From: Pseudoalteromonas lipolytica
GTDB lineage: Bacteria > Pseudomonadota > Gammaproteobacteria > Enterobacterales > Alteromonadaceae
DNA length: 32,083 bases
Assembly (NCBI RefSeq): GCF_001306915.1
Contig: NZ_LJTC01000019.1
Coordinates: forward strand, 1-32,083
Direction of reading: 5' to 3'
This document shows positions 24,383-32,083 of this stretch, in pieces; positions within the stretch are counted from its first letter, which is position 1, and every line of letters begins with the position of its first letter. The notes beneath the pieces were generated by a model. The model had not been told where the DNA came from, made no database searches, and saw only the letters and a program-made list of their open reading frames with translations. A program made the translations under genes and the position numbers.

Positions 24383-27300
24383 GTGAAAGACTTACTTAAG
24401 TTTCTGAAGCAACAAAATAAGACCGAAGAATTCGATGCAATTCGCATTGGTCTTGCTTCGCCAGATATGGTTCGTTCATGGTCATACGGTGAAGTAAAGA
24501 AACCTGAGACAATCAACTACCGTACTTTCAAGCCTGAGCGCGACGGCTTATTCTGTGCCCGTATTTTCGGCCCAGTGAAAGATTATGAGTGTTTATGTGG
24601 TAAATATAAGCGCCTTAAGCACCGTGGTGTTATTTGTGAAAAGTGTGGCGTTGAAGTAACGCTTACTAAAGTGCGTCGTGACCGTATGGGTCACATTGAG
24701 CTTGCGAGCCCAGTTGCGCACATTTGGTTCTTAAAATCATTACCGTCACGTATTGGCTTAATGCTAGACATGACACTTCGTGACATCGAGCGCGTACTTT
24801 ACTTCGAATCATTCGTAGTAACTGAGCCTGGTATGACAACGCTTGAGCGTGGTCAGCTTTTAGGTGAAGAAGAGTACCTAGATGCACTTGAAGAGCACGG
24901 TGATGAGTTTGAAGCGAAGATGGGTGCAGAAGCAGTATTAGACTTGCTTCGCGAACTTGATCTTGGCCAATTAATTGCTGAAATGCGTGAAGAGTTACCA
25001 ACAATTAACTCTGAAACTAAGCGTAAGAAGATCACTAAACGTCTTAAATTAATGGAATCTTTCCACCAATCAGGTAACAACCCTGAGTGGATGATCATGA
25101 CAGTACTTCCAGTACTTCCGCCTGATCTACGTCCATTAGTACCACTAGACGGTGGTCGTTTTGCGACTTCTGATCTGAATGACCTTTACCGTCGTGTTAT
25201 TAACCGTAATAACCGTCTTAAGCGTCTATTAGATCTAGCAGCACCAGACATTATCGTACGCAACGAAAAACGTATGTTACAAGAAGCGGTAGATGCGCTA
25301 CTTGATAACGGTCGTCGCGGTCGTGCGATTACAGGTTCTAACAAACGTCCTCTTAAATCGCTTGCTGATATGATCAAAGGTAAGCAAGGTCGTTTCCGTC
25401 AGAACTTACTTGGTAAACGTGTAGATTACTCTGGCCGTTCTGTAATCACAGTAGGTCCTACGCTTAAACTACACCAGTGTGGTCTTCCTAAGAAGATGGC
25501 ACTTGAGCTATTCAAACCATTTATCTACGGCAAATTAGAGCGTCGCGGCATGGCTACGACTATCAAAGCTGCTAAGAAGATGGTTGAGCGTGAAGTGGCA
25601 GAAGTATGGGATGTATTAGACGAAGTAATTCGTGAACATCCAGTATTACTTAACCGTGCACCAACACTTCACCGTTTGGGTATCCAAGCGTTCGAACCTG
25701 TGCTTATCGAAGGTAAAGCGATCCATTTACACCCATTAGTTTGTGCGGCGTACAACGCTGACTTCGATGGTGACCAAATGGCGGTACACGTACCGTTAAC
25801 GCTTGAAGCACAGTTAGAAGCACGTGCTCTAATGATGTCTACAAACAACATCCTATCTCCAGCGAATGGTGAGCCAATCATCGTTCCTTCACAGGACGTT
25901 GTATTAGGTCTTTACTACATGACTCGTGATCGTATCAATGCGAAAGGCGAAGGTACTGTATTTAAAGATCCTAAAGAAGCTGAAAAAGCATACCGCAGTG
26001 GTAATGCTGAGCTACATGCGCGCGTAAAAGTACGTATTAGCGAAACAGTTGACAATGAAGAAGGTGAAGCAGTTGAACAAGTATCTATTGTTGAAACAAC
26101 AGTAGGTCGTGCAATTCTTTCACTAATCCTACCTAAAGGCATGCCGTTTGAGTTAATCAACCAAGCCCTAGGTAAGAAACAAATTTCTGGCTTATTAAAC
26201 GAGTGTTACCGTCGTCTAGGTCTTAAAGATACCGTTATCTTTGCTGACCAAGTAATGTACACAGGTTTCCACTACGCAATGAAGTCAGGTGTTTCAATCG
26301 GTATCGATGACTTAGTTATCCCACCGGTTAAAGCAGAAATCATTGAATCAGCGGAAGCTGAAGTAACTGAAATCAACCAACAATTCCAATCAGGTCTTGT
26401 AACGGCTGGTGAAAAGTACAACAAAGTTATCGATATCTGGTCACGTGTAAATGAAAACTTATCACGTGAGATGATGGCGAACTTATCAAAAGACACTGTA
26501 ATCAACGCGAAAGGCGAAGAAGAAGAGCAATCTTCATTTAACTCAGTGTTTATGATGGCAGACTCAGGTGCACGTGGTAGCGCCGCTCAGATCCGTCAGT
26601 TAGCGGGTATGCGTGGTCTAATGGCACGTCCAGATGGTTCAATCATCGAGACACCAATCACGGCGAACTTCCGTGAAGGTCTGAACGTACTACAGTACTT
26701 CATCTCAACGCACGGTGCGCGTAAAGGTCTTGCCGATACAGCACTTAAAACAGCAAACTCGGGTTACTTAACGCGTCGTCTAGTAGACGTTGCACAAGAC
26801 TTAGTAATCAACGAAGACGACTGTGGCACAGAAGATGGCTTAACAATGAAACCGCTTATCGAAGGTGGTGACGTTGTTGAAGCACTTCGTGAACGTGTAC
26901 TAGGTCGTGTTGTTGCTGAAGATGTATTAATTCCAAATACTAACGAAGTACTTGTTGAGCGTAACGTTATGCTTGACGAAAAACTGTGTGACCTTTTAGA
27001 AGAGCACTCAGTGGATGAAGTACGCGTTCGTTCAGTAATCACTTGTGATAATGACTTTGGTGTATGTGCTAAGTGTTACGGTCGTGACCTTGCGCGTGGC
27101 CACATCATCAACCCAGGTGAGTCAGTAGGTGTTATCGCGGCACAATCAATCGGTGAGCCGGGTACACAGCTTACGATGCGTACCTTCCACATCGGTGGTG
27201 CGGCATCTCGAGCGTCTGCTGAAAACAGTGTACAAGTTAAAACTAACGGTACATTGAAGTTACACAATGCGAAGTACGTATTAAACACAGACGGTAAGAT

Positions 27301-28555
27301 TGTTATCACGTCTCGTTCAACAGAGATCACTATCATCGATAGCTTTGGTCGTGAGAAAGAGCGTTATAAAGTACCTTACGGTGCGGTGTTAGCAGTACAA
27401 GATAATGCAGAAGTTCAAGGTAACGACATCGTTGCTACTTGGGACCCGCATAGTCACCCAATCGTTCTTGAGCACAAGTCAAAAATCTCATTCAGCGACA
27501 TTGATGACTCAAATACCGAAGCACAAACAGACGAGTTAACTGGTTTAACACGTGTGGTTGTTAAAGACTTAGGTAAAGCGAATGCGAAAGAACCTAAACT
27601 AATCATCGAAAGCGATGAGCGTGGTCTGCAAGAAACACGTCTTCCTTCATTCACAACGATTGAAGTAACAGACGGTGCAACTGCAAACCCAGGTGACGTA
27701 CTAGCACGTATTCCGCAAGAAGGTTCGAAGACTCGTGATATCACGGGTGGTCTACCTCGCGTAGCTGACTTATTCGAAGCACGTAAGCCGAAAGATCCTG
27801 CAATCCTTGCAGAAATCACAGGTACTATCAGCTTCGGTAAAGAAACTAAAGGTAAGAAGCGTCTTGTAATCACTCCTGCTGAGGGTGACGCATACGAAGA
27901 GATGATCCCTAAATGGCGTCAGCTTAACGTGTTCGAAGGTGAGCAAGTGTCTAAAGGTGAGGTTATCGCCGATGGTCCTGAGTCACCACATGACATCTTA
28001 CGCCTACGTGGTGTAACTCATGTAGCTAACTACATCGTTAACGAAGTGCAAGAGGTTTACCGCTTGCAAGGCGTTAAGATCAATGACAAGCACATTGAGA
28101 CAATTATTCGTCAGATGCTACGTAAATGTATCATCCTTGACGGCGGTGACACTGAGTTCTTAGCCGGTGAACAAGTTGAAGTAGCACGCGTTAATATTTC
28201 TAACCGTGAACTTGAGAAACAAGGCAAGATCCCAGCGAAGTTTGAAATCCAGTTAATGGGTATCACTAAAGCGTCACTTGCAACAGAATCTTTCATTTCT
28301 GCAGCATCGTTCCAGGAGACAACTCGTGTCCTAACTGAAGCCGCTGTAAATGGTAAGAGCGATGAGCTTCGTGGTCTGAAAGAAAACGTAATCGTGGGTC
28401 GTCTGATCCCAGCTGGTACAGGCTTTGCGTATCACCAAGACCGTTTAAACCGTCGCAAGCAAGGTGAAATCGTTGAAGAGCAAACAGTAAGCGCTGAAGA
28501 GGCAACTCAAGCACTTACTGACGCACTAAACGCAGATATCTCTGGAAACCAATAA
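24383..28555 (+). CDS. rpoC: RNA polymerase subunit beta' (GTG start)
   Basis: A 1390-aa subunit carrying the active site. Zinc-binding cysteines C70, C72, C85 and C88; the catalytic NADFDGDQMA with D460, D462 and D464 at E. coli numbering; the bridge helix and trigger loop region; and the second zinc site with CDNDFGVCAKCYG. The start codon is GTG, as in E. coli, chosen because MKDLLKFLKQQ is the conserved N-terminus and AGGAG lies 7 nt before it. The E. coli protein has 1407 aa. The small shortfall is spread over variable regions and no motif is missing. Confidence 0.99.
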   Translation: MKDLLKFLKQQNKTEEFDAIRIGLASPDMVRSWSYGEVKKPETINYRTFKPERDGLFCARIFGPVKDYECLCGKYKRLKHRGVICEKCGVEVTLTKVRRDRMGHIELASPVAHIWFLKSLPSRIGLMLDMTLRDIERVLYFESFVVTEPGMTTLERGQLLGEEEYLDALEEHGDEFEAKMGAEAVLDLLRELDLGQLIAEMREELPTINSETKRKKITKRLKLMESFHQSGNNPEWMIMTVLPVLPPDLRPLVPLDGGRFATSDLNDLYRRVINRNNRLKRLLDLAAPDIIVRNEKRMLQEAVDALLDNGRRGRAITGSNKRPLKSLADMIKGKQGRFRQNLLGKRVDYSGRSVITVGPTLKLHQCGLPKKMALELFKPFIYGKLERRGMATTIKAAKKMVEREVAEVWDVLDEVIREHPVLLNRAPTLHRLGIQAFEPVLIEGKAIHLHPLVCAAYNADFDGDQMAVHVPLTLEAQLEARALMMSTNNILSPANGEPIIVPSQDVVLGLYYMTRDRINAKGEGTVFKDPKEAEKAYRSGNAELHARVKVRISETVDNEEGEAVEQVSIVETTVGRAILSLILPKGMPFELINQALGKKQISGLLNECYRRLGLKDTVIFADQVMYTGFHYAMKSGVSIGIDDLVIPPVKAEIIESAEAEVTEINQQFQSGLVTAGEKYNKVIDIWSRVNENLSREMMANLSKDTVINAKGEEEEQSSFNSVFMMADSGARGSAAQIRQLAGMRGLMARPDGSIIETPITANFREGLNVLQYFISTHGARKGLADTALKTANSGYLTRRLVDVAQDLVINEDDCGTEDGLTMKPLIEGGDVVEALRERVLGRVVAEDVLIPNTNEVLVERNVMLDEKLCDLLEEHSVDEVRVRSVITCDNDFGVCAKCYGRDLARGHIINPGESVGVIAAQSIGEPGTQLTMRTFHIGGAASRASAENSVQVKTNGTLKLHNAKYVLNTDGKIVITSRSTEITIIDSFGREKERYKVPYGAVLAVQDNAEVQGNDIVATWDPHSHPIVLEHKSKISFSDIDDSNTEAQTDELTGLTRVVVKDLGKANAKEPKLIIESDERGLQETRLPSFTTIEVTDGATANPGDVLARIPQEGSKTRDITGGLPRVADLFEARKPKDPAILAEITGTISFGKETKGKKRLVITPAEGDAYEEMIPKWRQLNVFEGEQVSKGEVIADGPESPHDILRLRGVTHVANYIVNEVQEVYRLQGVKINDKHIETIIRQMLRKCIILDGGDTEFLAGEQVEVARVNISNRELEKQGKIPAKFEIQLMGITKASLATESFISAASFQETTRVLTEAAVNGKSDELRGLKENVIVGRLIPAGTGFAYHQDRLNRRKQGEIVEEQTVSAEEATQALTDALNADISGNQ

Positions 28556-28561
28556 TCTCAG

Positions 28562-28612
28562 CTTAATCAATAGATTAAGAAATCGTAAGGCAGTTATCTT
28601 CTGCCTTACGAT
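28562..28612 (+). other. Tandem hairpins after rpoC
   Basis: Two perfect stems: CTTAATC/GATTAAG (28562-28568 with 28573-28579) and ATCGTAAGGCAG/CTGCCTTACGAT (28582-28593 with 28601-28612, 12 bp, 7-nt loop). Neither is followed by a T-run, so they look like 3' end stabilisers or processing sites rather than terminators. Confidence 0.7.
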
Positions 28613-28621
28613 GAGTTAAGG

Positions 28622-28650
28622 TTGACAGGTTAAACTTTGCTCATTAAAAT
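28622..28650 (+). promoter_or_regulatory. Sigma-70 promoter of the str operon (rpsL-rpsG-fusA-tuf)
   Basis: A perfect -35 TTGACA (28622-28627), an ideal 17-nt spacer and -10 TAAAAT (28645-28650). Transcription would begin near 28657, about 90 nt before rpsL. It is the best sigma-70 promoter match that I noticed in the window. Confidence 0.85.
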
Positions 28651-28651
28651 T

Positions 28652-28716
28652 CCGCCACCCATTTGCCTGCACGTTTTGTAACGAGCATGTAAACAGGGCG
28701 GATTTTTTTATTTTTT
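28652..28716 (+). terminator. Terminator for rpoC readthrough, overlapping the str promoter
   Basis: CCGCC (28652-28656) pairs with GGCGG (28697-28701), extended by AAAAT/ATTTT with a one-base bulge, around a 40-nt insert that itself can form CGTT/AACG. Seven T, one A and six T follow (28703-28716). Its 5' arm lies between the -10 box and the start site of the str promoter, so only transcripts coming from rpoC contain it. Confidence 0.65.
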
Positions 28717-28748
28717 CAGTAGTAATTTTAATTTCAGGAGCTATTTAA

Positions 28749-29065
28749 ATGGCAACTATTAACCAGCTAGTGCGTAAGCCACGTCGTAGCAAAGTTACTA
28801 AAAGTAACTCAGCTGCACTTAAAGCTTGTCCGCAAAAGCGTGGTGTATGTACTTTCGTTTAACTAACGGTTTCGAAGTAACATCTTACATTGGTGGTGAA
28901 GGCCACAACTTACAAGAGCACAGTGTAATCCTAATCCGTGGTGGTCGTGTTAAAGACTTACCAGGTGTGCGTTTCCACACTGTACGTGGTGCACTTGACT
29001 GTGCAGGCGTTAGCGACCGTCGTCAAGCTCGTTCTAAATACGGTGCTAAACGCCCTAAGGGCTAA
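28749..29065 (+). pseudogene. rpsL: 30S ribosomal protein S12 gene, broken by a 58-nt deletion
   Basis: The gene starts normally (AGGAG, then ATG at 28749; MATINQLVRKPRRSK...) and reads correctly to ...CPQKRGVCT (codon 35), then hits a stop at codon 38. In another frame it resumes with RLTNGFEVTSYIGGEGHNLQEHSV and runs to the normal end ...SKYGAKRPKG at 29065. The total is 317 nt, and 317 plus 58 equals the 375 nt of a 124-codon S12 gene. The missing piece is codons 36-55, RVYTTTPKK...RKVCRV in the family, which includes the K43 decoding loop of S12, plus a frame loss of one base. S12 is essential, so the gene as written cannot work alone. Flanks, promoter and codon use look normal. A sequencing or assembly error is the simplest explanation. 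Confidence 0.93.
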
Positions 29066-29162
29066 TGGTTCTCCGTTAGTAAGGCCAAGCACTAAATTTT
29101 TAAATTAATTGTTTTGGGTATTGACTCTAAAAGAGCAAACCTGAAGATACCGGAGATACAAA

Positions 29163-29633
29163 ATGCCTAGAAGACGCGTAATAGGTCAACGTAAAATTCT
29201 TCCAGATCCTAAGTTCGGATCGGAACTTCTTGCTAAATTCGTTAACGTAGTAATGTTAGACGGCAAGAAATCTACTGCTGAAAAAATCGTTTATGGTGCG
29301 TTAGACGTGGCTGCTGAGAAATCAGGCAAGTCGCACCTTGAAATCTTTGAAGCTGCACTTGAAAACGTTCGCCCACAGGTAGAGGTTAAATCTCGCCGTG
29401 TTGGTGGTTCAACGTACCAAGTACCAGTTGAAGTACGTCCAGTACGTCGCAACGCATTAGGTATGCGTTGGTTAGTAGACGCTGCACGTAAGCGTGGCGA
29501 AAAATCTATGGGCTTACGTTTAGCTCAAGAAATCGTTGACGCTGCTGACAACAAAGGCACTGCGGTTAAGAAACGTGAAGACGTTCACCGTATGGCTGAA
29601 GCGAATAAAGCATTCGCTCATTACCGTTGGTAA
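29163..29633 (+). CDS. rpsG: 30S ribosomal protein S7
   Basis: A 156-aa primary assembly protein of the 30S head that binds 16S rRNA and lies near the E-site tRNA. It begins MPRRRVIGQRKILPDPKFGSE and contains GGSTYQVPVEVRP and ALGMRWLVDAARKR, as in the family. A ribosome binding site of the CGGAG type lies before the ATG. In E. coli S7 represses the str operon by binding the rpsL-rpsG spacer. Here the spacer is 97 nt and I could not identify the site with confidence. Confidence 0.98.
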   Translation: MPRRRVIGQRKILPDPKFGSELLAKFVNVVMLDGKKSTAEKIVYGALDVAAEKSGKSHLEIFEAALENVRPQVEVKSRRVGGSTYQVPVEVRPVRRNALGMRWLVDAARKRGEKSMGLRLAQEIVDAADNKGTAVKKREDVHRMAEANKAFAHYRW

Positions 29634-29660
29634 TCTGCCCTTAACCTTTAAGAGGATCAT

Positions 29661-31775
29661 ATGGCACGTACAACTCCACTTGAGCGCTATCGCAATATCG
29701 GTATTTGCGCTCACGTAGATGCAGGTAAAACCACCACAACAGAACGTGTTCTGTTCTACACGGGTCTTTCTCATAAGATCGGTGAAGTACATGATGGTGC
29801 TGCAACTATGGATTGGATGGAGCAGGAACAAGAGCGTGGTATCACAATCACTTCTGCTGCAACAACGTGTTTCTGGAAAGGGATGGACGCTCAATTTGAC
29901 GACCATCGCATCAATATCATTGATACGCCAGGACACGTAGATTTCACTATCGAAGTAGAGCGTTCTTTACGCGTACTAGATGGTGCGGTAGTTGTTCTTT
30001 GTGCTTCATCTGGTGTACAGCCGCAAACTGAGACAGTTTGGCGTCAGGCGAACAAATACGAAGTTCCTCGCATGATCTTCGTAAACAAAATGGATCGCAC
30101 TGGCGCTGACTTCTTAACAGTTGTGGACCAGGTGAAATCTCGTCTTGGAGCAACGCCTGTTCCAATTCAGCTACCAATTGGTGCTGAAGACGACTTTAAA
30201 GGTGTTATTGACCTTATTAAGATGAAAGCCATTAACTGGAATGCCGAAGATCAAGGCATGACTTTCTCTTATGAGGCCATTCCGGCAGAGCTTCTGGAGC
30301 TTGCAGAAGAATGGCGTTCTCACATGGTTGAGAGCGCTGCTGAAGCATCAGAAGAACTAATGGACAAATATCTAGAAGGTGAAGACCTGACCGAAGCTGA
30401 AATTAAAGCAGCTTTACGTCAGCGCACATTAGCAAACGAAATTGTTCCAATGACGTGTGGTAGTGCATTTAAGAATAAGGGTGTTCAAGCTGTGCTTGAT
30501 GCTGTTATCGAATATATGCCTGCGCCAACACAAGTGAAACAAATCCAAGGTATCGTTGAAGATGGTACTGAGGAAGAACGTCCTGCTGATGACAACGCAC
30601 CGTTTGCCGCACTTGCTTTTAAGATTGCGACAGACCCGTTCGTTGGCACCTTGACCTTCTTCCGTGTTTACTCTGGTACTGTTAAACAGGGTGATGCGGT
30701 ATACAATCCAGTTAAAAGTAAGCGTGAGCGACTTGGTCGTATCGTTCAGATGCATTCAAACTCACGTGAAGAGATCAAAGTAGTCTACGCAGGCGACATC
30801 GCAGCGGCTATTGGTCTTAAAGACGTAACAACAGGTGAGACACTGTGTGATCCGAACTCAATCATTACGCTTGAGCGTATGGAGTTCCCAGAGCCAGTTA
30901 TCTCTGTTGCGGTTGAGCCTCGCACAGTCGCTGACCAAGATAAGATGGGTATCGCGTTAGGTAAACTAGCGGCAGAAGATCCGTCTTTCAGAGTACAAAC
31001 TGACGAAGAATCAGGCCAGACTATTATTTCTGGTATGGGTGAACTTCACCTTGATATCATTGTCGACCGTATGAAACGTGAATTCAGTGTTGAATGTAAC
31101 GTTGGTAAGCCGCAGGTAGCATACCGTGAAGCTATCCGTTCAGCTGTTGAAGTTGAAGGGAAGTTCGTACGTCAATCAGGTGGTCGTGGTCAATATGGTC
31201 ACGTCTGGCTTAAACTTGAACCGATGGATATTTCGGAAGATGATGCGCCAACTTACGAATTCGTTAACGAAATCGTTGGTGGTTCAGTTCCTAAAGAATA
31301 CATCCCTGCGGTAGACAAAGGCATCCAAGAGCAAATGGCTCAAGGTGTGCTTGCTGGCTACCCATTACTTGGCGTTAAAGCGACTTTATATGATGGTTCA
31401 TTCCATGATGTAGACTCGAATGAAATGGCATTTAAGATTGCAGGTTCAATGGCGATGAAGAAAGGTGCGCTTGAAGCAAACCCTGCTCTTCTAGAACCAG
31501 TAATGAAGGTTGAAGTTATCACTCCTGAAGAAAACATGGGTGATGTAGTTGGTGACTTAAACCGTCGCCGCGGCATGATCGAAGGCATGGAAGAAGCATT
31601 CGGTGGTCTTAAGCAAATTAATGCGCAAGTACCACTTTCTGAAATGTTTGGTTATGCAACTGATCTGCGATCTGCAACACAAGGCCGTGCATCTTACTCT
31701 ATGGAGTTTTTGAAGTATGCAGAAGCCGCTAAAAACGTTGCAGATGCAATAATTGCAGCTCGCGCTGTTATATGA
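29661..31775 (+). CDS. fusA: Elongation factor G
   Basis: A 704-aa GTPase (E. coli also 704) that drives translocation. G1 AHVDAGKTT at 17-25, the RGITITSAATT switch I region, DTPGHVDF (G3), NKMD (G4), and the domain IV and V motifs including GGRGQYGHVWL. It lies 27 nt after rpsG with AGAGG as ribosome binding site, in the conserved order rpsG-fusA-tuf. No truncation or frameshift is seen, in contrast to rpsL upstream in the same operon. Confidence 0.99.
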   Translation: MARTTPLERYRNIGICAHVDAGKTTTTERVLFYTGLSHKIGEVHDGAATMDWMEQEQERGITITSAATTCFWKGMDAQFDDHRINIIDTPGHVDFTIEVERSLRVLDGAVVVLCASSGVQPQTETVWRQANKYEVPRMIFVNKMDRTGADFLTVVDQVKSRLGATPVPIQLPIGAEDDFKGVIDLIKMKAINWNAEDQGMTFSYEAIPAELLELAEEWRSHMVESAAEASEELMDKYLEGEDLTEAEIKAALRQRTLANEIVPMTCGSAFKNKGVQAVLDAVIEYMPAPTQVKQIQGIVEDGTEEERPADDNAPFAALAFKIATDPFVGTLTFFRVYSGTVKQGDAVYNPVKSKRERLGRIVQMHSNSREEIKVVYAGDIAAAIGLKDVTTGETLCDPNSIITLERMEFPEPVISVAVEPRTVADQDKMGIALGKLAAEDPSFRVQTDEESGQTIISGMGELHLDIIVDRMKREFSVECNVGKPQVAYREAIRSAVEVEGKFVRQSGGRGQYGHVWLKLEPMDISEDDAPTYEFVNEIVGGSVPKEYIPAVDKGIQEQMAQGVLAGYPLLGVKATLYDGSFHDVDSNEMAFKIAGSMAMKKGALEANPALLEPVMKVEVITPEENMGDVVGDLNRRRGMIEGMEEAFGGLKQINAQVPLSEMFGYATDLRSATQGRASYSMEFLKYAEAAKNVADAIIAARAVI

Positions 31776-31785
31776 TTTAGCTTGT

Positions 31786-31805
31786 CTGGCCCAATAGTGG
31801 GTCAG
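31786..31805 (+). other. Hairpin in the fusA-tuf gap
   Basis: An 8-bp stem with one G-T pair, CTGGCCCA/TGGGTCAG, and an ATAG loop. No T-run follows directly. It could modulate tuf relative to fusA. Confidence 0.5.
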
Positions 31806-31835
31806 GCGTTAATTTCTTTATAGGAATTTTTTAAG

Positions 31836-32083
31836 ATGGCAAAAGAAAAGTTTGAACGCGTAAAACCGCACGTAAACGTTGGTACAATCGGCCACGTTGA
31901 CCACGGTAAAACAACTCTAACAGCAGCAATCACTAACGTACTTGCAAAAGTATACGGTGGTGTAGCTAAAGACTTCGCATCAATCGATAACGCTCCAGAA
32001 GAGCGTGAGCGTGGTATCACAATCTCAACTTCACACGTTGAGTACGATACTCCAACTCGTCACTACGCACACGTAGACTGTCC
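31836..32083 (+). CDS. tuf: Elongation factor Tu (3' cut by window edge)
   Basis: The first 82 codons of EF-Tu, the GTPase that brings aminoacyl-tRNA to the ribosome: MAKEKFERVKPHVNVGTIGHVDHGKTT with G1 GHVDHGKT at 19-26, then ERERGITISTSHVEYDT (switch I/G2), ending in the DCP of the G3 motif at the window edge. AGGA lies 10 nt before the ATG. It is 60 nt after fusA, the last gene of the str operon. Confidence 0.98.
   Translation, partial: MAKEKFERVKPHVNVGTIGHVDHGKTTLTAAITNVLAKVYGGVAKDFASIDNAPEERERGITISTSHVEYDTPTRHYAHVDC

Noticed and set aside
20260..28555. Many antisense frames inside rpoB and rpoC
   Set aside because: These are by-products of the biased codon use of highly expressed genes. 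None has a ribosome binding site or recognisable domain.
28826..29065. Open frame read as a separate 79-aa gene
   Set aside because: From RLTNGFEV onward it is plainly the C-terminal part of S12. Its ATG lies inside the normal S12 coding frame out of phase, so it is a product of the deletion.
28749..29065. Programmed frameshifting as an explanation of the rpsL break
   Set aside because: A frameshift cannot restore the 20 missing, highly conserved residues.
29128..29160. TTGACT-like promoter before rpsG
   Set aside because: The matching -10 (AAGATA) is poor and would start transcription inside the ribosome binding site.

Overview
This window looks like a chromosomal segment of a marine gammaproteobacterium of the order Alteromonadales, most likely Pseudoalteromonas or a close relative. 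The basis is moderate to low GC, strong gammaproteobacterial similarity of all housekeeping proteins (RpoB and RpoC keep E. coli residue numbering at their key sites), an SdaC-like serine transporter, and a CysG whose D104 and S128 fall at the enterobacterial positions. The genus is inferred from recall, not from a search.

Left edge (1-2375): the tail of an IS630-type transposase, a gene-poor stretch with an inverted pair of 31-nt palindromic REP-like repeats, an SdaC-like serine transporter, a 63-aa unknown protein, and a third REP copy. Sulfate assimilation operon (2394-9319, minus strand): transcription runs cysG, cysD, cysN, an SLC13-type permease with two RCK_C domains, cysC, cysQ. Together they import sulfate, make APS and PAPS, provide siroheme for sulfite reductase and remove PAP. 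CysH and CysIJ are not in the window. Divergent from it are deoC and an overlapping unknown gene (9591-10824). Then come two minus-strand genes: a CsgG-like lipoprotein with a peptidoglycan-binding-like tail, and a 1332-codon hybrid two-component regulator (propeller sensor, kinase, receiver, AraC domain).

Right half (16229-32083, plus strand): the conserved transcription and translation cluster tRNA-Trp, secE, nusG, rplK, rplA, rplJ, rplL, rpoB, rpoC, rpsL, rpsG, fusA, tuf (cut by the window edge). Gaps between its transcription units hold recognisable RNA structures: an L1 autoregulatory site before rplK, an L10 leader before rplJ, a multi-hairpin spacer before rpoB, and a sigma-70 promoter overlapped by a terminator before rpsL.

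The most striking observation is that rpsL (ribosomal protein S12, essential) is broken as written. Exactly 58 nt are missing relative to a 124-codon gene, removing codons 36-55 including the decoding-centre loop, and the frame is lost. Every neighbour is intact. Either this is a sequence or assembly error, or the cell has another source of S12. I found no CRISPR array, prophage, defence system or other clearly new multi-gene system. The least explained protein-level items are the hybrid regulator with its CsgG-like neighbour and the gene overlapping deoC.
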